Shown: positions 7,583-16,335, counted from the stretch's first letter. The stretch: DNA of 23,909 bases from MESE01 sp036675035 (GCA_036675035.1 JAKFFO010000022.1:1-23909), one strand, 5' to 3'. The notes: generated by a model from the letters alone, not told the origin. Program-made: numbers and translations.

Positions 7583-7637
7583 GATGGTTTCCTAATGGTG
7601 CGGGGTCGGCACTGCGATGCCGTTCCCTCTGGGATTG

Positions 7638-8387
7638 TTAGATGACTTTCGCTTCGTTTCTGAGCTTGCTTACCAGCGTCGCGATATCCTTGACGATGAT
7701 GCCGGCCGAGCGCTTCGCCGGTTCGACCACTTTCAGCGTCTTCAGGCGCGGTGTCACATCGACATTCAGATCGGCGGGCTTGACGATTTCGAGCGGCTTT
7801 TTCTTTGCCTTCATGATGTTCGGCAAAGTGACGTAGCGCGGCTCGTTCAGGCGCAAGTCGGTGGTTACGATCGCCGGCAAGGTCAATGCAACCGTTTCCA
7901 GGCCGCCATCGACTTCGCGGGTAACAGTCGCCTTGCCGTCTTCGACCACGACCTTGGAAGCGAAGGTCGCCTGCGGCCAGCCGAGCAGCGCAGCCAGCAT
8001 CTGGCCGGTCTGGTTGCAATCGTCATCGATTGCCTGCTTGCCGAGAATGATCAGTTGCGGCTGCTCTTTTTCGGCCAGCGCCTTCAGGAGCTTGGCCACG
8101 GCCAACGGCTGCAGGTCGGCGTCGGACTCGACCAGGATGGCGCGGTCGGCACCGATGGCCATTGCCGTGCGCAGGGTTTCCTGGCATTGGGTTACGCCAC
8201 ATGAAACCGCGACAACCTCGGTGACCTTGCCGGCTTCTTTCAAGCGCATGGCTTCTTCGACGGCGATTTCATCGAATGGATTCATCGACATCTTGACGTT
8301 GGCAATATCGACGCCCGATCCGTCGGATTTGACGCGGACCTTCACATTGAAGTCCACCACGCGTTTGACTGGAACCAGTACTTTCAT
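7638..8387 (-). CDS. etfB: Electron transfer flavoprotein, beta subunit
   Basis: This is the AMP-binding partner of EtfA. The 249-residue product starts MKVLVPVKRVVDFNVKVRVK and has NPFDEIAVEEAMRLKE (36-51) and VSCGVTQCQETLRTAMAIGADRA from residue 61. The ETF-beta signature GKQAIDDDCNQTGQMLAALL follows at about 116-135. The length is as in other bacteria of this group. It is the first gene of etfB-etfA, with a TATAAT about 50 bases upstream. The TusA-like gene upstream is on the same strand but 305 bases away, so it is probably a separate unit. Confidence 0.97.
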   Translation of the reverse strand: MKVLVPVKRVVDFNVKVRVKSDGSGVDIANVKMSMNPFDEIAVEEAMRLKEAGKVTEVVAVSCGVTQCQETLRTAMAIGADRAILVESDADLQPLAVAKLLKALAEKEQPQLIILGKQAIDDDCNQTGQMLAALLGWPQATFASKVVVEDGKATVTREVDGGLETVALTLPAIVTTDLRLNEPRYVTLPNIMKAKKKPLEIVKPADLNVDVTPRLKTLKVVEPAKRSAGIIVKDIATLVSKLRNEAKVI

Positions 8388-8436
8388 AGCTCTGCCTTTG
8401 TAAAAATCGAATTGACTTGTCGTTAACGAAACCGGG

Positions 8437-8442
8437 ATTATA
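8437..8442 (-). promoter_or_regulatory. Probable -10 element of etfBA
   Basis: A perfect TATAAT on the minus strand lies 49 bases before the etfB ATG. No good -35 hexamer is visible at 16-18 bases, so activator use is possible. The rest of the 305-base gap (8388-8692) between tusA-like and etfB shows no gene and no clear terminator. Confidence 0.55.
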
Positions 8443-8692
8443 AAAGAGATTTTGACGCTTTGCAGAAATTTAGCACGATCGTTCTATTAAAGGATGAGCG
8501 AAAACTGCTGAACGATTTGCACAAACTCTGGGAATTTATTTAGCCTTTCGGGAGCATATGGCCGATTGCCGCACTCCCGTTTGATATTTTGTAAGAATAA
8601 CCAACCTGCTGCCACCCTGCGACGACTTGCACAGCTTAGCGATGAAAGGCAACGGCATCGGTGTGTGCTTACGGGTCGGCTTTGCTTCTATT

Positions 8693-8926
8693 TTATTTAC
8701 GGCGCATGAAAAAAGTGAATTCCTTGTTCTCTTCGGATTTCTCCAGCAACTCATTGCCGGTTTGCCGCGCGAATGCCTGAAAGTCGCGAACCGAACCGGG
8801 GTCAGTCGCAACCACGCGAAGAATCTCGCCAGTTTTCATTTCAGCCAGCGCCTTCTTTGCTTTCAAGATCGGCAGCGGACAATGCAAACCGCGCGTATCG
8901 AGGTCTTTTTGAAAGTCCATGTTCAT
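8693..8926 (-). CDS. TusA-family sulfurtransferase-like protein
   Basis: The 77-residue product has the TusA/SirA fold signature: LDTRGLHCPLPILKAKKAL at about residues 9-27, with the single conserved Cys (16) followed by Pro-Leu-Pro. Then comes MKTGEILRVVATDPGSVRDF, the usual second half of the motif. TusA carries persulfide sulfur for tRNA thiolation; paralogues serve other sulfur-relay or redox roles, and this member cannot be assigned to one. It lacks the partner genes tusBCD or tusE nearby. An alternative start two codons later (MDFQ) is equally possible; neither has a strong ribosome binding site. The gene stands alone between the Nudix gene and etfB. Confidence 0.88.
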   Translation of the reverse strand: MNMDFQKDLDTRGLHCPLPILKAKKALAEMKTGEILRVVATDPGSVRDFQAFARQTGNELLEKSEENKEFTFFMRRK

Positions 8927-9013
8927 GCTTTTGAATGACAGAACGGAAAGTCTACCTCAAACCGCCGGCATTGATGCGTCGCACCAAAAAATTTTCCGTC
9001 GAGGAACTTCATT

Positions 9014-9541
9014 TCATGACGACGTTTGCGTCGGCCAATCCATGAATTCGACCGGCAAGCCGCGCGCCTGCATCCAATCCGCCATCGCATAGCCGGTGCC
9101 GGCGCGCCATGGCTTCAATTTCTCAGGAGCGACCAATCGGAATTCGACCAGTTCTTCAGACAGGCGGATTTCGCCGGACGCCTTGATATGATAGGCGATG
9201 ATGACTTCATTTTTCCGGATGAATTCATAGACACCGATCAGCTTGATTTCGTCGGCGTCGAGATTGGTTTCTTCCTTCAGTTCGCGCGCCACACCTTGTT
9301 CCGGGGTCTCGCCGCGCTCCATGAAACCGGTAATCAGTGCAAATGTCTTTTCCGGCCACGCCGAATTTCGCGCCAGCAGGATCCGGCCCTCGACTTCGAC
9401 CAGCGCAGCCAGCACCGGCAACGGATTGTCCCAATGGGTCCAGTGTCCGTCCGGGCATGCGAGCCTTACCTTGCCGCCTTCACCGGCATCCGCACGATCG
9501 ACCAGCGGCGCGGCGCACATGGGGCAGTATTGGATCATCAT
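9014..9541 (-). CDS. Nudix hydrolase with N-terminal zinc ribbon
   Basis: The 175-residue product begins with a short zinc-ribbon-like segment: Cys6-x2-Cys9, then Cys29 and His33 (CPDGHWTHW). The Nudix domain follows, with GFMERGETPEQGVAREL starting at Gly72 and KEET to residue 92. The Nudix box fits the consensus except that the late Gly is Asn93. The ribbon followed by a box and FALITGF resembles NudC-like proteins, but it is much shorter than NudC and lacks that family's SQPWPFPxS motif, so NAD specificity is not supported. Its ATG overlaps the alaS stop as ATGA, which implies translational coupling. An ATG one codon later is also possible. Substrate unknown. Confidence 0.88.
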   Translation of the reverse strand: MMIQYCPMCAAPLVDRADAGEGGKVRLACPDGHWTHWDNPLPVLAALVEVEGRILLARNSAWPEKTFALITGFMERGETPEQGVARELKEETNLDADEIKLIGVYEFIRKNEVIIAYHIKASGEIRLSEELVEFRLVAPEKLKPWRAGTGYAMADWMQARGLPVEFMDWPTQTSS

Positions 9542-12177
9542 GCGCGCTCCCGCACCCAGTTGGCGACGCCCGCCAGCGCCTTGTCCAGGCCGCTCGGATC
9601 GGTGCCGCCGGCCTGCGCCATGTCGGCACGGCCGCCGCCCTTGCCGCCGACCTGCTGCGCAACGAAATTCACCAGTTCGCCCGCCTTCACTTTTGAAACC
9701 GAATCGGGCGTGACGCCGGCGATCAGGCTGACCTTGCCTTCGTTGACCGCAGCCAGTACGATGGCCGCCGTTTTCAGCTTGTCGCGCAATTTGTCCATGG
9801 TCGCGCGCAGCGTGGGCACATCGGCGCCGCTCAGCGTCGCGGCAAGCACCTTGATGCCGTTGACATCGACCGCCGCGGCCAGCAATTCATCGCCCTGTGC
9901 CGATGCAAGTTTCGCCTTGGCTGTGGCAAGTTCTTTCTCAAGCGTCCGGACCTGTTCGAGTACGCTGCCGATGCGGGTGGACACTTCGGCCGGGGTAACC
10001 TTCAGCGTGCCGGCCACCTGGCTGACGGTAGCTTCGAGCGACTGCAGATAGGCGAGCGCATTGGCACCGGTCACCGCTTCGACCCGGCGCACGCCGGCCG
10101 CCACGCCGCCTTCGGCCACGATCTTGAACAGGCCGATATCGCCGGTACGTTGCACATGGGTGCCGCCGCACAGCTCGCGGCTGGAGCCGATGTCGAGCAC
10201 ACGCACTTCATCGCCGTATTTTTCGCCGAACAGCATCATCGCGCCCGATTTCTGCGCCTCGTCGATTGCCATCACCCGCGCCTGGGTCGCATGATTGCTC
10301 AGGATTTCCGCGTTGACGATCGCTTCGACCTTGCGGATCTGCTCGGTGGTGAGCGGACCGTTGTGCGCGAAATCGAAGCGCGTACGCTCTGCATTGACCA
10401 GCGAACCCTTTTGCTGCACATGCGGCCCGAGCACTTCGCGCAGCGCCTTGTGCATCAGATGCGTCGCGCTGTGATTGCGCACCACCTTGGCGCGCATTTC
10501 GGCATCGACATTCGCGTTCAGCGTATCGCCTACCTTGATCGTGCCTTCCGTCACGCGGCCGTGGTGGCCGAACACGTCGGCCTGAATCTTGAGCGTGTCG
10601 TCGACCAGGAAGCGCACGGCCGCATTGCGCAGCTCGCCGGTATCGCCGACCTGCCCGCCGCTTTCGGCATAGAACGGCGTATGGTCGAGCGCCACCACCG
10701 CATCGTCGCCGGCATTGGCCTGCTCCACCGCGGTGCCGTCCACATAGATCGCGGTCACTCTGGCCGTGTCGTGAATCAGCTTCTCGTAGCCGTGAAACGT
10801 GGTCGGAATGCCGCTGTACTCAAGACCTTGCGCCATCTTGAATTTGCCGGCATCGCGCGCGCGCTTGCGCTGCTCGTCCAGCAGCACGTTGAAACGCTCC
10901 TCGTCCACGGTCACATCGCGTTCGCGGCACACGTCGGCGGTCAGGTCTACCGGAAAACCGTAGGTGTCATGCAGCTTGAATGCGGTGTCGCCATCAAGTT
11001 GCTTCGCACCCGAATTTGCCGATCCTTCGAGCGCACGCTCCAGAATTTCCATGCCGTTGGCAACCGTACGGAAGAACGCTTCTTCTTCCTGTTTCAGCAC
11101 CTCGGTTGCGCGCTGTTGATTCTCGCGCAGCTCCGGATAGGCGTTGCCCATTTCGGCGACCAGTGCCGGCACCAGTGCATGGAAAAAAGGCTTGCGCGCA
11201 CCGAGCTTGTAGCCGTGGCGGATCGCACGGCGGGCAATCCGGCGCAATACATAACCGCGGCCGGCATTGCCTGGAATCACGCCATCGACCACCGTGAAGG
11301 TACAGGCGCGAATATGGTCGGCGATCACCTTCAGCGATGGCGACTCCTTGTCGCAATCGCCTGCACCGGCTTCGTCGACGGCTTTCTTTGCCGCCGCCAG
11401 CAGGTTCATGAAGGTATCGATTTCGTAGTTGCTGTGCACATGCTGCAGCACTGCGGTAATCCGCTCCAGGCCCATCCCGGTATCGACGCTCGGCTTCGGC
11501 AGCTTGTGCATCACGCCCGCTTCGTCGCGGTTGAACTGCATGAACACGTTGTTCCAGATTTCGATGTAACGATCGCCGTCTTCGTTGGGCGAGCCGGGCG
11601 GGCCGCCGGCAATTTCGGGACCGTGATCGTAAAAGATTTCAGTACACGGTCCGCACGGGCCGGTATCGCCCATCATCCAGAAATTATCGGATGCATAGCG
11701 CGCGCCCTTGTTGTCGCCGATGCGCACGATGCGCTCGGCCGGCACGCCGACGACCTTGTTCCATATCTCGTAAGCCTCGTCGTCTTCCGCATAAACGGTG
11801 ACCCACAGCTTTTCCTTCGGCAGCTTGAAGACTTCCGTCAACAATTCCCATGCATACTGGATCGCGTCATGCTTGAAATAATCGCCAAAGCTGAAGTTGC
11901 CCAGCATTTCGAAGAAGGTGTGGTGCCGGGCGGTATAGCCGACGTTTTCCAGATCGTTGTGCTTGCCGCCGGCGCGTATGCATTTCTGCGAACTCGTCGC
12001 CCGGGAATAGGGGCGCTTGTCGAAACCCAGAAACACATCCTTGAACTGGTTCATGCCGGCATTGGTAAACAGCAATGTCGGATCATCGCCGGGCACGACC
12101 GGGCTCGACGCGACGATTGCGTGGCCCTTCGATTCGAAAAACTTGAGGAATGTATCGCGGATTTCTGACGAGTTCAT
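9538..12177 (-). CDS. alaS: Alanyl-tRNA synthetase
   Basis: This class II synthetase charges tRNA-Ala. The 879-residue length is standard. The catalytic core starts MNSSEIRDTFLKFFESKGH, with class II motif 2 at RHHTFFEMLGNFSFGDYFK (84-102) and motif 3 at VDTGMGLERI (231-240). The editing domain carries the metal-binding pairs NHSATH (His569 and His573) and CGGTH (Cys670 and His674), so misacylated Ser/Gly-tRNA is probably cleared. The C-terminal part (from about 735) is the usual coiled coil followed by the C-Ala domain, with GGKGGGRADMAQAGG near the end. Its stop codon overlaps the start of the zinc-ribbon Nudix gene. Confidence 0.98.
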   Translation of the reverse strand: MNSSEIRDTFLKFFESKGHAIVASSPVVPGDDPTLLFTNAGMNQFKDVFLGFDKRPYSRATSSQKCIRAGGKHNDLENVGYTARHHTFFEMLGNFSFGDYFKHDAIQYAWELLTEVFKLPKEKLWVTVYAEDDEAYEIWNKVVGVPAERIVRIGDNKGARYASDNFWMMGDTGPCGPCTEIFYDHGPEIAGGPPGSPNEDGDRYIEIWNNVFMQFNRDEAGVMHKLPKPSVDTGMGLERITAVLQHVHSNYEIDTFMNLLAAAKKAVDEAGAGDCDKESPSLKVIADHIRACTFTVVDGVIPGNAGRGYVLRRIARRAIRHGYKLGARKPFFHALVPALVAEMGNAYPELRENQQRATEVLKQEEEAFFRTVANGMEILERALEGSANSGAKQLDGDTAFKLHDTYGFPVDLTADVCRERDVTVDEERFNVLLDEQRKRARDAGKFKMAQGLEYSGIPTTFHGYEKLIHDTARVTAIYVDGTAVEQANAGDDAVVALDHTPFYAESGGQVGDTGELRNAAVRFLVDDTLKIQADVFGHHGRVTEGTIKVGDTLNANVDAEMRAKVVRNHSATHLMHKALREVLGPHVQQKGSLVNAERTRFDFAHNGPLTTEQIRKVEAIVNAEILSNHATQARVMAIDEAQKSGAMMLFGEKYGDEVRVLDIGSSRELCGGTHVQRTGDIGLFKIVAEGGVAAGVRRVEAVTGANALAYLQSLEATVSQVAGTLKVTPAEVSTRIGSVLEQVRTLEKELATAKAKLASAQGDELLAAAVDVNGIKVLAATLSGADVPTLRATMDKLRDKLKTAAIVLAAVNEGKVSLIAGVTPDSVSKVKAGELVNFVAQQVGGKGGGRADMAQAGGTDPSGLDKALAGVANWVRERA

Positions 12178-12218
12178 GTTCTTTGGCGGAAAAGGTGGCG
12201 GAGCGTTGCAAACAGCCG

Positions 12219-12224
12219 ATTATA
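12219..12224 (-). promoter_or_regulatory. Probable -10 element of alaS
   Basis: TATAAT on the minus strand 42 bases before the alaS ATG. No convincing -35 is seen at normal spacing. Confidence 0.5.
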
Positions 12225-12309
12225 CGTGATAACCATTGCCGAATCGCCGGTCAAAAGCGGCGCGAAATAGGCGAGAATCAGGGCCTGGAAGGCTTGCCGG
12301 TATAACAAC

Positions 12310-12336
12310 GAAGCGGGTCAGCGAAACGCCCGCTTC
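12310..12336 (-). terminator. Hairpin overlapping the stop codon of the ugpQ-like gene
   Basis: GAAGCGGG (12310-12317) and CCCGCTTC (12329-12336) form a perfect 8-bp stem with an 11-base loop. The upper arm covers the stop codon of the glycerophosphodiesterase gene. On the minus strand the stem is followed by GTTGTTATA, a weak T-rich tract, so termination is plausible but not certain. Confidence 0.5.
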
Positions 12337-13087
12337 AGGAAAAATCCGGTCCGATCAAATCGAGCCGATCGGTGCAAAATGCTTCCACTCCCCACGACAG
12401 AATTTCGCGCGCGCGCACCGGATCGTTGACCGTGTAACAGAACAATCCGAATCCGGCGGAGGTTATCTCATGCGCCTGCCGTGCCGAAAGATTTTTATGA
12501 TTGGTATGCAAGGCAACCGCTTCGAGTTCATCAAGCCGCGCACGCCAGTCGGATGGAATTGCATCCACCAGGTAACCGCGCGGAATTTCCGGCGCGGCGG
12601 CTTTTGCCGCTGCCAATGCATCCAATGAAAAGGATGAAAACAGTACCCGCGAGCCGGGATCGGCATTGCATCCATCGCTTGCCAGCAACTTTCGGGTCAA
12701 GTCAGCCACTACCCGGCCGGTCTCTTTGTCGAAACCCGGCGCCGGCTTGATTTCGACATTCATCCAGATATTATTTTCAGAACAGAAACGGTAAACCTGT
12801 TCGTAGGCCGGCACCGGTTCACCGGCAAAGGCGGCGCCGAACCAGCTGCCGGCGTCCATCGCAGCCAATTGCGCAGCGGTGAAATCGGGCACCTTGCCGA
12901 TGCCCTTGATGGTGCGGCCGAACTTCGGATCGTGGACGGTTACCGGCACCGAGTCGCCGGACAGCATTACGTCGAATTCGACTGAGCGGAATCCGTGCGA
13001 CAAGCCGCAACGCATCGCGGCAAGCGTGTTTTCAGGAGCGAGCGTTCCGCCGCCTCGGTGTGCAATGATTTTTGGGTACGGCCACAT
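12335..13087 (-). CDS. ugpQ: Glycerophosphodiester phosphodiesterase, cytoplasmic UgpQ type
   Basis: The enzyme hydrolyses glycerophosphodiesters to glycerol-3-phosphate and an alcohol. The 250-residue product has no signal peptide, as in cytoplasmic UgpQ. The GDPD motifs are IIAHRGGGTLAPENT (His10, Arg11), VEFDV (Glu37, Asp39), VTVHDPKFGRT (His52), VEIKP and, near the C-terminus, FCYTVND, which line the metal and catalytic site. The start MWPYPKIIAHRG is normal for the family; no clear ribosome binding site is seen before it. It is upstream of alaS on the same strand but separated by a hairpin, and divergent from the CoA-transferase gene across a 243-base gap without other recognisable features. 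No ugpBAEC transporter is nearby. Confidence 0.92.
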   Translation of the reverse strand: MWPYPKIIAHRGGGTLAPENTLAAMRCGLSHGFRSVEFDVMLSGDSVPVTVHDPKFGRTIKGIGKVPDFTAAQLAAMDAGSWFGAAFAGEPVPAYEQVYRFCSENNIWMNVEIKPAPGFDKETGRVVADLTRKLLASDGCNADPGSRVLFSSFSLDALAAAKAAAPEIPRGYLVDAIPSDWRARLDELEAVALHTNHKNLSARQAHEITSAGFGLFCYTVNDPVRAREILSWGVEAFCTDRLDLIGPDFS

Positions 13088-13330
13088 GGGTCTATATCGG
13101 GAAGGTCTAACAATTCAAGAATGTAAGAATGCTTGCGCTAGCGGTTAAAAATCGCCGTGCAGCGACATGATACGTTCGCCCTTTCCTGCGCCAACTGTTC
13201 AGGGCAAAAGGACTTCGGCTAAAGTGTAATCGCTTTTGCCGTTGCGCTGCATTGATGCGAAACTTGCCCTACACTGGCACATACAGCTAAAAGCCGCACT
13301 CTTTGCCAATCTTCCCAGACAATTCGAATC

Positions 13331-14581
13331 ATGACCTACACCGCACCGAACGCCTCGATGAAAAAAGCCCTTGGACACATTCGCGTGCTGGATCTGACGC
13401 GAATACTTGCCGGTCCATGGTGTGCGCAGAACCTGGCCGATCTCGGCGCCGACGTAATCAAGATCGAGCGCCCCGGTGCCGGTGACGACACGCGTTCCTG
13501 GGGACCACCTTTCCTGCGCGACGCTGATGGCAAGGACACCCACGAGGCTGCTTACTATCTTGCCGCGAATCGCGGAAAACGTTCGGTGACACTCGACATC
13601 TCCAGCCCGGAGGGACAGGCGATCGTGCGCGACCTGGTCAGGCATTGCGACGTGGTGCTGGAAAATTACAAGGTCGGCCAGCTGAAAAAATATGGCCTGG
13701 ATTATGAATCGCTGCGGCAAGTCAAGCCGGACCTGGTGTACTGCTCGATTACCGGCTTCGGCCAGGACGGCCCGTATGCGCAGCGCGCCGGCTACGACTT
13801 CATCGTGCAGGGCATGGGCGGATTCATGTCGATTACCGGAGAGCGCGACGATCTGCCCGGCGGCGGTCCGCAAAAAGCCGGCATCGCGATCGCCGACCTG
13901 ATGACCGGCATGTACTCGACGGTAGCGGTGCTGGCGGCGCTCACCCACCGCGACCGGACCGGCGAAGGCCAGTATATCGACATGGCGCTGCTCGACGTAC
14001 AGGTCGCGATGCTGGCCAACATGAATACCAATTACCTGGCCAGCGACCATCCACCGACACGCTGGGGCAATGCGCACCCGAATATCGTGCCGTACCAGAC
14101 CTTTGCCACGTCCGACGGACACATCATTGTCGCGGCCGGCAACGACGGCCAGTACCGGAAGTTCATCACCGCAGGCGGGCGGCCGGATCTGGGCGACGAC
14201 CCGCGCTTCGCCACCAACCCGATGCGGGTGCGCCATCGCGACATCCTGGTGCCGATGCTGGCCGAAATGGTCAGGACCAAAACCAAGCAGGAATGGATCT
14301 CCCTGCTGGAAGCGAACGGCGTACCGTGTGGCCCGATCAACAATCTCGATGAAGTCTTCGTCAATCCGCAAGTCGATGCACGCGGCCTGCGTTTCGACTT
14401 GCCGCACCCGTCGGGCGGCAAGGTCAAGCTGGTCGGCAGTCCGATGAAACTGTCCGGCACGCCGGCACAATACGGCATACCGCCGCCGCTGCTGGGCCAG
14501 CATACCGACGAAGTGCTGCGCGATCTGCTCGGCCAGAGCGCCGACCAGATCGCCGCACTGCGCGGCAAGGGCGTGATATAG
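13331..14581 (+). CDS. Class III (CaiB/BaiF-type) CoA-transferase
   Basis: These enzymes move CoA between carboxylic acids through an acyl-aspartyl intermediate. The 416-residue product shows IRVLDLTRILAGPWCAQNLA (17-36), DLGADVIKIERPGAGDDTR (37-55), the ANRGKRSVTLD segment, and GYDFIVQGMGGFMSITGE (154-171). AIADLMTGMYS follows, where Asp189 aligns by motif with the catalytic Asp of formyl-CoA transferase. GVPCGPINNLDEVF near the C-terminus is also typical. The start at 13331 has no clear ribosome binding site; Met10 is an alternative. The gene ends with TAG inside the ribosome binding site of the next gene, a gamma-glutamyltransferase-like hydrolase, so the two are almost certainly co-transcribed. 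The acid substrate cannot be read from the sequence. Confidence 0.92.
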   Translation: MTYTAPNASMKKALGHIRVLDLTRILAGPWCAQNLADLGADVIKIERPGAGDDTRSWGPPFLRDADGKDTHEAAYYLAANRGKRSVTLDISSPEGQAIVRDLVRHCDVVLENYKVGQLKKYGLDYESLRQVKPDLVYCSITGFGQDGPYAQRAGYDFIVQGMGGFMSITGERDDLPGGGPQKAGIAIADLMTGMYSTVAVLAALTHRDRTGEGQYIDMALLDVQVAMLANMNTNYLASDHPPTRWGNAHPNIVPYQTFATSDGHIIVAAGNDGQYRKFITAGGRPDLGDDPRFATNPMRVRHRDILVPMLAEMVRTKTKQEWISLLEANGVPCGPINNLDEVFVNPQVDARGLRFDLPHPSGGKVKLVGSPMKLSGTPAQYGIPPPLLGQHTDEVLRDLLGQSADQIAALRGKGVI

Positions 14582-14589
14582 GAGAGGCG

Positions 14590-16188
14590 ATGACAACATT
14601 CAACTGGTCCAATCCTTATCCGTCGATCCGCACGCCGCTTTTCGCGCGCAACGTGGTCGCCACATCCCAGCCGCTCGCGGCTCAGGCAGGACTGCGCATG
14701 CTGCAAAAAGGCGGCAATGCAGTCGATGCAGCGATTGCCGCCGCAGCCGCATTGACGATCGTCGAACCGACCTCGTGCGGGCTCGGCAGCGATGCATTTG
14801 CGATTCTCTGGGATGGCGAACGGCTGCACGGACTCAATTCGTCCGGATGCGCGCCGGCCGCATGGACACCTGACTATTTTGCGAAAAAGCACGGTGAAAA
14901 ATTTCCACAACGCGGCTGGGACTCGGTCACCGTACCGGGCGCGATTGCCGGATGGGTCGCGCTGTCGAAAAAATTCGGCAAGCTGCCGTTCGCCGATCTG
15001 CTGGAACCGGCGATCGATCTCGCGGCGCGCGGGCACCTTGTATCGCCGAGCGTGCAGTTCAAATGGAATGCGGCGATACCGATCCTGAAGAATCAGCCAG
15101 GCTTCTCGGAAGCATTCATGCCGCACGGCAGAGCGCCGCAGATCGGTGAATTGTTTGCATTCGCCGATGCGGCCCGATCGCTCGAAAAAATCGCGAACAC
15201 CAATGGCGAAGCCTTTTACCGCGGCGAACTGGCGCGCGAATTGGCCGAACATGCCAGCCGGAACGGCGGTGCATTGAGCGAAGCCGACATGGCAGAGTGG
15301 CAGCCGGAATGGGTTACGCCGATCCAGAAGGATTTCGGTGGTTATACGGTGCACGAGATTCCGCCCAACGGCCAGGGCATTGCGGCACTGATCGCATTGG
15401 GCATCATCGACAAACTCGACGTGACGCGCTTTGCAGCCGATTCCGCCGACAGCCAGCATCTGCAGATCGAGGCGATGAAGCTTGCGTTCGCCGACACCTA
15501 TCGCTGGGTTGCCGACAGCCGGCACATGACCGAAATCACCGCAAAGGACTTGCTCGACGACGGCTATCTGTCCGAGCGTGCGAAGCTGATCGACCTGACA
15601 CGCGCGACCGATTTCCGGCACGGCACGCCACCGGCCGGCGGCACCATCTACCTGAGCGCCGCCGATGAAAGCGGCATGATGATCAGCTTCATTCAATCCA
15701 ATTACCAGGGGTTCGGTTCCGGCGTCGTGGTGCCGGGTACCGGCATCAGCCTGCAGAACCGCGGCTTCGGCTTCTCGCTCGATCCGCGCCATCCCAATTG
15801 CGTGGCGCCCGGCAAGCGCCCGTTTCACACCATCATTCCGGGCTTCCTGACCAGGGACGGCAAGCCGCAAATGAGCTTCGGCGTGATGGGCGGGAACATG
15901 CAGCCGCAGGGACATCTGCAAACGCTGGTGCGCATGCTGTGCTACGGCCAGCAGCCGCAGGCCGCCTGCGATGCGCCGCGCTGGAAAGTCCACCGCGGAC
16001 TGTCGGTCGATATCGAACCCAGCATGCCAGCCGGCGTCACCGCGGAACTGATCGCGCGCGGCCATCATTTTGAAAACATACCCGACAGCTACATGGATTT
16101 CGGCTCCGGCCAGTTCATCTGGAAATTGCAGGACGGCTATGTGGCTGCGAGCGACCCGCGGCGCGATGGCCAGGCGGTCGGGTATTGA
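14590..16188 (+). CDS. Gamma-glutamyltransferase-family Ntn hydrolase without signal peptide
   Basis: The 532-residue product has the family's N-terminal NVVATSQPLAAQAGLRML and GGNAVDAAIAAAAALTIVEP, followed by SCGLGSDAF. The expected self-processing site is Gly-Gly-Thr352 (GGTIYLSAADESG); Thr352 would be the new N-terminus and nucleophile. Downstream come NYQGFGSGVVVPGTGI, APGKRPFHTIIPGF and MGGNMQPQGHLQ. It differs from secreted Ggt: there is no signal peptide, and Thr-Ile-Tyr replaces the Thr-Thr-His after the cleavage point, so it fits the cytoplasmic YwrD-like branch. The actual substrate may not be glutathione. GGAGAG eight bases before the ATG overlaps the stop of the CoA-transferase gene. 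The two-gene set suggests a joint catabolic role. Confidence 0.9.
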   Translation: MTTFNWSNPYPSIRTPLFARNVVATSQPLAAQAGLRMLQKGGNAVDAAIAAAAALTIVEPTSCGLGSDAFAILWDGERLHGLNSSGCAPAAWTPDYFAKKHGEKFPQRGWDSVTVPGAIAGWVALSKKFGKLPFADLLEPAIDLAARGHLVSPSVQFKWNAAIPILKNQPGFSEAFMPHGRAPQIGELFAFADAARSLEKIANTNGEAFYRGELARELAEHASRNGGALSEADMAEWQPEWVTPIQKDFGGYTVHEIPPNGQGIAALIALGIIDKLDVTRFAADSADSQHLQIEAMKLAFADTYRWVADSRHMTEITAKDLLDDGYLSERAKLIDLTRATDFRHGTPPAGGTIYLSAADESGMMISFIQSNYQGFGSGVVVPGTGISLQNRGFGFSLDPRHPNCVAPGKRPFHTIIPGFLTRDGKPQMSFGVMGGNMQPQGHLQTLVRMLCYGQQPQAACDAPRWKVHRGLSVDIEPSMPAGVTAELIARGHHFENIPDSYMDFGSGQFIWKLQDGYVAASDPRRDGQAVGY

Positions 16189-16216
16189 GGTTACAACGGC
16201 GACGCCCCAATAACCC

Positions 16217-16246
16217 GTAGGTCGGAAAAGCGCCGCGCCTTCCGAC
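16217..16246 (+). repeat. REP-like palindromic unit, copy 1
   Basis: A 30-base unit beginning GTAGGTCGGAAAAGCG and ending CTTCCGAC. It is itself an imperfect palindrome (GTCGGAA against TTCCGAC). A reverse-complement copy with one difference lies at 16336-16365. It resembles repetitive extragenic palindromes carrying a GTAGGTCGGA head. It lies in the 371-base gap between the Ntn hydrolase gene and the DUF2306 gene. Confidence 0.8.
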
Positions 16247-16335
16247 GTATGATTCTTCCCTTTCCTTCTCCCGCTTATAAGAGGAAAAGCGTTCATCGAT
16301 AAACATGGACCGACACACGTTTTTGAGCGACACAT

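Noticed and set aside
8536..8811. Minus-strand frame of 91 codons overlapping the TusA-like gene
   Set aside because: It overlaps the conserved TusA-like gene in another frame, has no domain and no ribosome binding site.
10150..12168. Long open frame (672 codons) on the plus strand opposite alaS
   Set aside because: It lies wholly antisense to a gene with all AlaRS motifs, and its translation is His- and Arg-rich without any domain. This is a frame kept open by GC-rich codon use.
13088..13120. TTGAAT-16-TATAGA as promoter of the glycerophosphodiesterase gene
   Set aside because: The -10 would sit three bases before the ATG, putting the transcript start inside the coding region.
13199..14599. 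466-codon minus-strand frame opposite the CoA-transferase gene
   Set aside because: Antisense to a complete class III CoA-transferase with conserved catalytic segment; no domain of its own.
14032..16335. 767-codon open frame on the minus strand opposite the CoA-transferase and Ntn hydrolase genes
   Set aside because: It spans two well-supported genes in antisense, has no recognisable motif, and is rich in Arg, His and Gly.
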